Part shown: one piece after another, positions 7,169-11,513 of the stretch
How positions within the stretch are numbered: position 1 is the first letter of the stretch
Layout: every line of letters starts with the position of its first letter
Assembly: GCA_028699365.1 (NCBI GenBank)
Contig: JAQVUQ010000047.1
Span: 1-11,513, forward strand
Length of the DNA stretch: 11,513 nt
Source of the DNA: a bacterium
Lineage (GTDB): Bacteria > UBP13 > UBA5359
Reading direction: 5' to 3'
The notes under the pieces: generated by a model
Told to the model about the DNA's origin: nothing
The model's input: only the letters and a program-made list of their open reading frames with translations
The model's database searches: none
Translations under genes and position numbers: made by a program

Positions 7169-8340
7169 AGACAATTCTCTTTCTTGACCATGTCAGCGTG
7201 CTGGGCGGAGGCGAGATAGTGCTGCTCAACCTGATACGCGGATTGGATAGCGCTAGTTATCGTACAGTGCTGGCTGTTCCTCCCGGTTTGCTGGCAGAGC
7301 GGGCCGCTGCGGCCGGGGCCGATATTGTGGAGATTAATCTGCCCGGTCTCTTCGATCTGCACAAGGAGGAGAGAAGCTGGACCAGCCTGTTAAAAGCAGG
7401 CAGGGATTATCTGCAGGCATTGAACTCTCTAGGCCGTATGTTGTCCCGGGTAAAACCGGATATACTGCATACCAACTCCAACAAGGCGCATATACTCAGC
7501 CGTGCCGCTGCCGTGAGAGGCATACCGGTTGTCTGGCATATGCACGATCTGCTGGCCCCGGAGTTCTTTACCCGGCAGCAGGCAAGGTTACTGCTCTACA
7601 ACGCCCGCCGCTACGCATCACGAATTATCGCCGTTTCTCAGTCTGTAAGCGTACCCCTGATAGACGGAGGAGTATCCCCGGACAGCATACGCGTCGTTTA
7701 CAACGGCTGTGCCGATAATAGGGGTCAACTCTTTACACTTGACACATGTGTCAAGTGTAAAGAGTTGACCCCATGGTTCGAGCCCGGGCGTTTCAAGCAT
7801 GTTATCGGCATGGCGGGGCGCATATCTCCGTGGAAGGGGCAGAATATCTTCCTGGAAGCCGCTTCGCGACTGAGAAGAGAGGATATTCTGTTTCCCGTTA
7901 TCGGAGGAGTTCTGTTCGGCGAAGATGATTACCTTCGACGTCTTCAGGAGATGACCTCGGAATTGAGATTGGAAGAACAGGTTCTGTTTACGGGATATCT
8001 TCCCGATATGTCCTCCGTCTACAGTTCGCTTGATATTTCCGTCCATGCCTCCATCCTGCCTGAACCGTTCGGACTGGTGGTGGCTGAAAGTATGCTGGCG
8101 GGGTGTCCCGTGATAGCCTCCGATTCCGGCGGGCCTGCCGAAATGATCGCTGACGGGGTAGACGGACTGCTCTTCAGGACCGGCGATCCCGGGTCCCTGG
8201 CAGAGCAGATGTCGTGGATGCTTAATCACCCGGATGAGGCCGGGGATATGGGAGAGAACGGGCGCCGAACGGCTTTAAATCGTTTCACGGTCGACAGGAT
8301 GGTGGCCGATATAGAAAAAATCTATGGTGAATTACTCTAA
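7165..8340 (+). CDS. GT4-family glycosyltransferase carrying an in-frame palindromic insertion
   Basis: 391-residue GT-B enzyme beginning MKTILFLDHVSVLGGGE, with the GGGE loop at ~14-17 typical of this GT4 branch. VWHMHDLL (~123-130) and IIAVSQSV (~154-161) lie in the N-terminal half. VVYNG (~177-181) is the hinge and VIGMAGRISPWKGQNIFLEAA (~213-233) opens the donor half. EPFGLVVAE supplies the E-x7-E pair (E300, E308). Residues 186-203, just after the hinge, are encoded by a perfect 52-bp palindrome and have no place in the family pattern. The frame is kept, the downstream motifs are intact, and the insert sits in an interdomain linker where extra residues are most easily tolerated, so the enzyme may still work. 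The gene overlaps its predecessor as ATGA. Confidence 0.92.
   Translation: MKTILFLDHVSVLGGGEIVLLNLIRGLDSASYRTVLAVPPGLLAERAAAAGADIVEINLPGLFDLHKEERSWTSLLKAGRDYLQALNSLGRMLSRVKPDILHTNSNKAHILSRAAAVRGIPVVWHMHDLLAPEFFTRQQARLLLYNARRYASRIIAVSQSVSVPLIDGGVSPDSIRVVYNGCADNRGQLFTLDTCVKCKELTPWFEPGRFKHVIGMAGRISPWKGQNIFLEAASRLRREDILFPVIGGVLFGEDDYLRRLQEMTSELRLEEQVLFTGYLPDMSSVYSSLDISVHASILPEPFGLVVAESMLAGCPVIASDSGGPAEMIADGVDGLLFRTGDPGSLAEQMSWMLNHPDEAGDMGENGRRTALNRFTVDRMVADIEKIYGELL
7721..7772. repeat. Perfect 52-bp palindrome within a glycosyltransferase gene
   Basis: The arms at 7721-7746 and 7747-7772 are exact reverse complements, 26 bp each, without a loop or mismatch; symmetry ends at 7720/7773. The arm begins ggggtcaactctttacactt and continues gacaca. 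It is translated as GQLFTLDTCVKCKELTP, and because of the symmetry an antisense frame encodes the same peptide. It resembles, from memory, the palindromic units associated with REP-associated (Y1-type) transposases and, in concept, the Rickettsia palindromic elements found inside genes. No transposase lies in the window. As RNA it would fold into a very stable hairpin in the middle of the message. Confidence 0.93.
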
Positions 8341-8355
8341 TGCGGAACCCGCATT
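8339..8355 (+). other. Small hairpin between two GT4 genes
   Basis: A 7-bp perfect stem (aatgcgg / ccgcatt) with an AAC loop begins in the last bases of the upstream stop codon. It is not followed by a T-run and is too weak to call a terminator. It sits ~10 bases before the ribosome binding site of the next gene, so a role at the junction is possible but unproven. Confidence 0.35.
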
Positions 8356-8363
8356 CAGCATTT

Positions 8364-8376
8364 GAAAGAGGTGATC
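8364..8376 (+). promoter_or_regulatory. Extended Shine-Dalgarno that supports a TTG start
   Basis: gaaagaggtgatc matches the complement of the 16S rRNA 3' end (gaaaggaggtgatc) apart from one missing G, with nine contiguous matches at 8368-8376. The GAGG core lies nine bases before TTG 8381, a good distance for that start and too far for the in-frame ATG at 8390. Confidence 0.75.
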
Positions 8377-8380
8377 GATC

Positions 8381-9592
8381 TTGCGGATAATGATGCTGGG
8401 AGATGCCGTCTATCCTGATAAAGTCGGAGGCAGTTGGCGTTTTCTGCATGATATGGCTGAAGGGCTCTCGTCCCGCGGGCACAGAGTCGACGTCCTGGTG
8501 CCTAAAGCGTCTCCCGGTCTGCCTGAGAGACAGCTCCTGGACGGATTTACGCTTTGGCGCTATGGCGGCGGTGATAAAAGCTCGCTGAGCCAGTTGCGTC
8601 TGGCCATGGCTCTGCGGCGACTGATGCAGGATCTGGGCAAAGAGCAATGGGATCTCATCAACTATCATTTTGCCTGGCCGGCTGCCGCATCCATCCCTAT
8701 GCCTGAAGCATCCCTGATGAGCGTGCCTCTGGTGTATACTTTCCAGGGGCCGTGGTGTGAGGAGTACATCGCCACTCTCAGGGGATCCGGCGTGAAGCCG
8801 TGGCAGAACGCCAGGGTGCAGGTTTCATATCGCTTGCGCCGGGCTATGGAGGGCAGAATCCTCAGGCGTTGCCGGCACGTAATGGTCCTTAGCAATTTTT
8901 CCAGAGAGACTATGCGCCGTATACACGGGCCCGGCCTGAACGTTACGGTTATGAAGGGCGGGATAAAACCGGAATCAACCGCTGTACATCTTACCAGATA
9001 CGAGGCCAGACGCCGCCTGGGATTGGTTGCAGACGGCAGAATCGTCTTTACCGTCAGGCGATTGTCTCCCAGGATGGGGCTTGATCTTCTTATCGAATCG
9101 ATGATGCTTTTACATCGCCGGCTACCGGACGCACGCCTGATCATCGGCGGCCGAGGCGAAAGCCAGTCCGAGTTGCAGCGACTGATATCCGGGCACGGGC
9201 TGGATAGTATAGCCCGGTTGGAAGGCTTCATTCCTGAAGAGAAGCTGGCGCTCTATCTGCGGGCGTCAGATCTTGTGGTCATGCCTTCTCTGGAGCTTGA
9301 AGGCTTCGGTCTGGTTTCACTCCAGGCTATGATGAACGGCACTCCGGTAATGGGAACACCGATCGGAGGCAACAGGGAACTTATAGGCTCGCTTGATAGT
9401 CGCCTGCTGTTCCGCGGACTCACTCCCGGGGCACTGGCAGACGGTATGGTGAACTTTTTCTCCCATCGTGATAATTATCCCTCTTCCGAAGACGTGCTGG
9501 ATTTCTATACGCATAATTATGATTGGGATATAGTCCTGGACGATTGGGAGAGCGCCATGAAAGCTATTGCTGTTTCTTCAAGCACGGAGTAG
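8381..9592 (+). CDS. GT4-family glycosyltransferase with TTG start and altered E-x7-E motif
   Basis: 403-residue GT-B enzyme: MRIMMLGDAVYPDKVGGSWRFLHDMAEGLSSRG opens the N-terminal half, and YTFQGPW (~119-125) and VMVLSNFSRE (~167-176) follow. The donor half has VFTVRRLSPRMGLDLLIES (~222-240), ARLIIGGRGES (~251-261) and LEGFIPEEKLALYLRASDLVVMPS (~280-303). The donor-binding motif reads EGFGLVSLQ, with E307 kept but the second glutamate replaced by Gln315. This may change rate or donor handling. The TTG start is supported by the extended Shine-Dalgarno just upstream. The gene is separated from the GT4 trio by 40 bases and its stop TAG runs straight into a tandem repeat array. It is probably the last gene of this transcription unit. 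Confidence 0.9.
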   Translation: MRIMMLGDAVYPDKVGGSWRFLHDMAEGLSSRGHRVDVLVPKASPGLPERQLLDGFTLWRYGGGDKSSLSQLRLAMALRRLMQDLGKEQWDLINYHFAWPAAASIPMPEASLMSVPLVYTFQGPWCEEYIATLRGSGVKPWQNARVQVSYRLRRAMEGRILRRCRHVMVLSNFSRETMRRIHGPGLNVTVMKGGIKPESTAVHLTRYEARRRLGLVADGRIVFTVRRLSPRMGLDLLIESMMLLHRRLPDARLIIGGRGESQSELQRLISGHGLDSIARLEGFIPEEKLALYLRASDLVVMPSLELEGFGLVSLQAMMNGTPVMGTPIGGNRELIGSLDSRLLFRGLTPGALADGMVNFFSHRDNYPSSEDVLDFYTHNYDWDIVLDDWESAMKAIAVSSSTE

Positions 9593-9786
9593 TCTGAAGC
9601 TTTTTAGACTGAAGACTGAAGTAGAACGCTCAGGCAAATAAGGCTGAAGCTTTTAAGACTGAAGACTGAAGTAGAACGCTCAGGCAAATAAGGCTGAAGC
9701 TTTTAAGACTGAAGACTGAAGTAGAACGCTCAGGCAAATAAGGCTGAAGCTTTTAAGGCTGAAGACTGAAGTAGAACGCTCAGGCA
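9591..9786. repeat. Tandem array of 50-bp repeats, about 3.9 copies
   Basis: Units start at 9591, 9641, 9691 and 9741, with a period of exactly 50 bp. Units two and three are identical. Unit four has one A-to-G change (9757) and runs to 9786. Unit one differs at a few positions at its 5' end. Each unit contains two to three ctgaag heptamers followed by agaacgctcaggca, which is the left arm of the structured element that follows. The array abuts the stop codon of the GT4 gene. There are no variable spacers, so it is not a CRISPR array. Identical adjacent units suggest recent copy-number change. Confidence 0.92.
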
Positions 9787-9892
9787 CGAACTGATAGCCT
9801 TAGTTAAGGCTGAAAAGTAAGCCTGGATAAAAGACCATAGGAATTTGCCTGAGCGTAAACTCCTTCAGCCTTCAGTCTTCAGCCTTCAGACT
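9741..9892. repeat. Structured intergenic repeat element, copy 2
   Basis: The left arm is the last 50-bp unit, ending acgctcaggca (9776-9786). The core holds aactgatagcctta (9789-9802), a palindrome agcctta-gt-taaggct (9796-9811) and a competing hairpin aggct-gaaaagta-agcct (9807-9824). The right arm is tgcctgagcgtaaact (9846-9861) plus four cttcag heptamers to about 9890. The order of parts matches copy 1 at 4779-4914, including the loop GARAAGT and the gagcgtaaact box. With four left arms and one right arm, alternative pairings are possible. Confidence 0.78.
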
Positions 9893-9926
9893 ATCTTAGC
9901 CCGGATTTCAGCCTGGCGGAACGCTG

Positions 9927-9943
9927 TTGGCACAAATTCTGCA
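9927..9943 (+). promoter_or_regulatory. Sigma-54 (-24/-12) promoter
   Basis: ttggcacaaattctgca: TTGGCAC at -24 and TGCA at -12, with GG (9929-9930) and GC (9941-9942) separated by the required 10 bases. It differs from the consensus TGGCACG-N4-TTGCA only at the G after TGGCAC and at the first T of the -12 box. Predicted initiation is near 9954, leaving ~34 bases of leader that include aggagg at 9971-9976 before ATG 9988. Sigma-54 promoters need an enhancer-binding activator, which is not in the window. The repeat-filled DNA upstream would be where such an activator binds. Confidence 0.65.
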
Positions 9944-9987
9944 TTTTCCCCCGTTAACCCGTTGTGCCGGAGGAGGAACCTGCTTAG

Positions 9988-10371
9988 ATGGCGCTGGATA
10001 AACTGATGATGCTCAAAGACGAAAATGTGCAGCTCTTCCTGACGGAAACGGCCAATTCTCTGGTTAAGCTGGACCTGATAATATACTTCCATGACAAGCC
10101 GTCCTCATGGCATAGCCTGGAAGAGATATCGGTCTTTATGGGCAGAAGCATAGAGGCACTCGATTCTGAACTGGAAGAACTGGTAATAAAGGGAATAATC
10201 GAAAAGAACGTTGCTGGACAGGGCAGACGAATGATCTACCGTTACGGCGGTGACGAGGCCGTCAGAAGGACGGTGGAGGGCTTTATCTGCTCTTACAACG
10301 ACTATATCGAGAGACTCAAGATTATCTGCACTTTGCTGAAGAATGATTCGGCCGTAAAGAACGCAGTATAA
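9988..10371 (+). CDS. Small winged-helix-like protein, putative regulator
   Basis: 127 residues, no membrane segment or signal peptide. The central part (~24-88) reads like a winged helix: a first helix SLVKLDLIIYFHDKP, then HSLEEISVFMG (~42-52) as helix two, SIEALDSELEELVIKGIIEK (~54-73) as recognition helix and lead-in, and GRRMIYRYG (~79-87) as the wing. A C-terminal helix (~90-118, VEGFICSYNDYIERLKIICTLL) may mediate dimer formation. It could bind DNA in the manner of MarR/ArsR-type regulators, but no specific family is recognised and direct DNA contact is not shown. It is the first gene after the sigma-54-like promoter and lies 21 bases before the sugar transferase, so it is likely co-expressed with it and might tune polysaccharide initiation. 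Confidence 0.7.
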   Translation: MALDKLMMLKDENVQLFLTETANSLVKLDLIIYFHDKPSSWHSLEEISVFMGRSIEALDSELEELVIKGIIEKNVAGQGRRMIYRYGGDEAVRRTVEGFICSYNDYIERLKIICTLLKNDSAVKNAV

Positions 10372-10392
10372 CTACTGAATAAGAGGTCGATT

Positions 10393-11061
10393 ATGGAGGA
10401 AATACCGGTACAGGATAAGGAAATATGGGACGATCTGATCGGAGACAGCAGAGAGAATGCAGGCTACAGCCGGGCCAAGCGTCTGCTGGATCTGTTACTG
10501 TCGACATCCGTGCTGCTGCTGTTCTCTCCGCTGATGCTGCTGACGGTTCTGACTATATATCTGGAGGACAGAGGGCCGATACTTTACCGTCAGACAAGAG
10601 TGGGGATGAACGGCAGGTTCTTCAACATATTGAAGTTCAGATCCATGGTGCCGGATGCGGATATGCGTCTGCATGAGGTAAGCCATCTCAACGAGCTTGA
10701 CGGCCCGGTATTCAAGATACGTAACGATCCCCGCATTACCGGTGTGGGACGCATTATAAGGAAATTGAGCATAGATGAACTGCCGCAACTGTTCAACGTT
10801 CTCAAGGGGGAGATGAGCCTGGTAGGTCCCCGCCCGCCGTTGCCGTCAGAAGTTGAACAGTATGAGGACTGGCAACTGCGGCGTCTCAGCGTCATGCCGG
10901 GCATCACCTGTATCTGGCAGATAAGCGGCCGTAATGAACTCAACTTCGATGACTGGGTGCGTCTGGATTTGCAATACATCGATAACCAGTCGATCTGGCA
11001 GGACTTCAAAATACTCCTTCTAACATTGCCGGCCGTAATACGCGGCCGGGGGGCTTACTAA
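10393..11061 (+). CDS. Initiating polyprenyl-phosphate sugar-phosphate transferase (bacterial sugar transferase family)
   Basis: 222 residues, the size of a minimal monotopic phosphoglycosyl transferase lacking the N-terminal membrane and CoA-binding-like domains of WbaP/WcaJ. KRLLDLLLS starts a membrane-inserted helix (~29-56) with a Ser-Pro break at 45-46. ILYRQTRVGMNGRFFNILKFRSM (~63-85) is the family core. KLSIDELPQLFNVLKGEMSLVGPRP (~124-148) contains the catalytic Asp-Glu pair (D128, E129), and PGITCIWQISGRN (~169-181) closes the active-site region. The reaction transfers a sugar phosphate from a UDP-sugar to undecaprenyl phosphate on the inner membrane, the first step of repeat-unit assembly. 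The aagaggt at 10381-10387 is the ribosome site. The last codons contain a 7-bp GC hairpin (11029-11049) without a T-run. The sugar cannot be predicted. Confidence 0.93.
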   Translation: MEEIPVQDKEIWDDLIGDSRENAGYSRAKRLLDLLLSTSVLLLFSPLMLLTVLTIYLEDRGPILYRQTRVGMNGRFFNILKFRSMVPDADMRLHEVSHLNELDGPVFKIRNDPRITGVGRIIRKLSIDELPQLFNVLKGEMSLVGPRPPLPSEVEQYEDWQLRRLSVMPGITCIWQISGRNELNFDDWVRLDLQYIDNQSIWQDFKILLLTLPAVIRGRGAY

Positions 11062-11082
11062 ACTTCTGTCCGTTTGGGAGCC

Positions 11083-11106
11083 AGGCACAAAGGCACAAAG
11101 GCACAG
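11083..11106. repeat. Short tandem repeat, AGGCACAA x3
   Basis: Three 8-bp units, aggcacaa, aggcacaa and aggcacag, lie in the gap between the sugar transferase and the next gene. They are flanked by two loosely similar segments (gtccgtttggga at 11069-11080 and gtccgttccttgggt at 11116-11130). The rest of the 149-base gap holds a small hairpin at 11171-11189 and no gene. Confidence 0.75.
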
Positions 11107-11170
11107 AGGGGCCAGGTCCGTTCCTTGGGTATGTTTAGCAGGTTAATTATCGCCGCATGTAGAATAGAAT

Positions 11171-11189
11171 AGATAGGTAAAGTCTATCT
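11171..11189 (+). other. Small hairpin in the leader of the secreted-protein gene
   Basis: The arms agatag (11171-11176) and ctatct (11184-11189) are perfect complements around a 7-base loop. They lie 21 bases before the ATG and just upstream of the ribosome binding site. It may be an operator half-site pair or an RNA hairpin; it is short enough to be chance. Confidence 0.25.
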
Positions 11190-11210
11190 GTCTTACTAGG
11201 GGGAAGGCGC

Positions 11211-11513
11211 ATGCGGTATTTAAAATCGTGTCTGTTTGCTGTCTTGTTTGTTGTGGTAACCAGGATGCCTATGGAAGCTGCCGGGGTAGCGGTTGGCGGT
11301 TCGGTCAGCAACCAGGCAAGCATTTCTTACGCTTCGGAGAGCGGGACGCCGTATTCGTCGGTATCCAATACCGTAGCTACAAGCGTGCTCCAGGGATACG
11401 GCGTGACACTGGTGCCGGAGAAGACCGCGGCGGATGTGCAGGCCGGCGGCGAAACGCTGCTCGGGTTCAGCCTTACCAATACCGGCAACGGCTCCGATAG
11501 TTTCAGCCTGACA
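11211..11513 (+). CDS. Secreted protein with signal peptide and repeat-type beta domain (3' truncated)
   Basis: Open from ATG 11211 to the window edge, 101 codons visible. The ribosome site is aggggga at 11198-11204, six bases before the ATG. The N-terminus MRYLKSCLFAVLFVVV is a basic residue plus hydrophobic core, and cleavage is plausible after MEAA (~residue 24). The mature part has ASISYASESGTPYSSVSNTV (~38-57), then VTLVPEKTAADVQAGGETLLGFSLTNTGNGSDSFSLT, which resembles DUF11-like repeat domains of surface proteins (the NTGNGSDSF turn is typical). It is probably an exported surface or matrix protein that acts alongside the polysaccharide. No C-terminal sorting signal can be seen because the gene runs off the window. 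The family call is by eye. Confidence 0.75.
   Translation, partial: MRYLKSCLFAVLFVVVTRMPMEAAGVAVGGSVSNQASISYASESGTPYSSVSNTVATSVLQGYGVTLVPEKTAADVQAGGETLLGFSLTNTGNGSDSFSLT

Noticed and set aside
7739-7761. Sigma-70 promoter using the TTGACA inside the palindrome
   Set aside because: No -10 hexamer occurs at 16-18 bases on either side; the TTGACA is part of the symmetric repeat arm.
7618-8229. Antisense open frame containing the same GQLFTLDTCVKCKELTP peptide
   Set aside because: The shared peptide follows from the palindrome's symmetry. The remainder has no protein-like pattern.
9591-9786. CRISPR array
   Set aside because: The 50-bp units are contiguous and nearly identical with no variable spacers, and there are no cas genes nearby.
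11125-11140. Third sigma-54-like site (ttgggtatgtttagca) before the secreted-protein gene
   Set aside because: GG and GC are separated by 9 bases, not 10, and TGGCAC is not matched; sigma-54 spacing is strict.
11228-11500. Open frame in another frame over the start of the secreted-protein gene
   Set aside because: The frame from ATG 11211 has a ribosome site, a signal peptide and a beta-repeat pattern. This one is Arg/Gly/Cys-rich without features.

Overview
The window is a stretch of an exopolysaccharide or O-antigen-type biosynthesis cluster from a bacterium. All supported genes lie on the + strand. They have Shine-Dalgarno sites of the AGGAGG type and typical bacterial overlaps (ATGA junctions). 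Base composition is moderate and the intergenic DNA is rich in short-period repeats. I cannot assign a species. The mix of many GT4 glycosyltransferases, sigma-54-like promoter sequences and repeat-filled gaps suggests an uncultured Gram-negative-type lineage, but that is an inference.

Layout. (1) 3-434: 3' end of a secreted-type protein with a C-terminal beta-sandwich like those at the end of some glycosidases; its tail is written in heptamer repeats. (2) 436-1545: GT4 glycosyltransferase. (3) 1546-1781: a gap holding a hairpin, a weak sigma-54-like site, a strong Shine-Dalgarno site and a heptamer tract that seems to have pushed the original start codon of the next gene out of frame. (4) 1782-3308: polytopic GT-C (GT39/ArnT-like) glycosyltransferase, overlapping (5) 3305-4798: polytopic O-antigen polymerase/ligase-like protein whose 3' end contains a 16-bp-stem hairpin. 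(6) 4779-4914: structured repeat element. (7) 4939-8340: three overlapping GT4 genes, the third interrupted in frame by a perfect 52-bp palindrome. (8) 8381-9592: a fifth GT4 gene with a TTG start. (9) 9591-9892: a second copy of the structured repeat, with its left arm amplified as 50-bp tandem units. (10) 9927-9943: a good sigma-54 promoter match, then a small winged-helix-like protein (9988-10371) and a short initiating sugar-phosphate transferase (10393-11061). (11) 11211-end: 5' end of a secreted protein.

How the genes work together (inference from families). The sugar transferase would load the first sugar phosphate onto undecaprenyl phosphate. The five GT4 enzymes would extend the repeat unit on the cytoplasmic side. 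The GT-C enzyme would add a sugar from a lipid-linked donor on the periplasmic side. The polymerase/ligase-like protein would join units. No Wzx flippase, Wzz/Wzc co-polymerase or export porin is in the window, so the locus must continue outside it or rely on genes elsewhere.

The most unusual content is not a gene. It is the repeat DNA: a palindrome read as protein inside a glycosyltransferase, a two-copy family of structured intergenic elements, and several unrelated heptamer tracts that touch or alter gene ends and starts.
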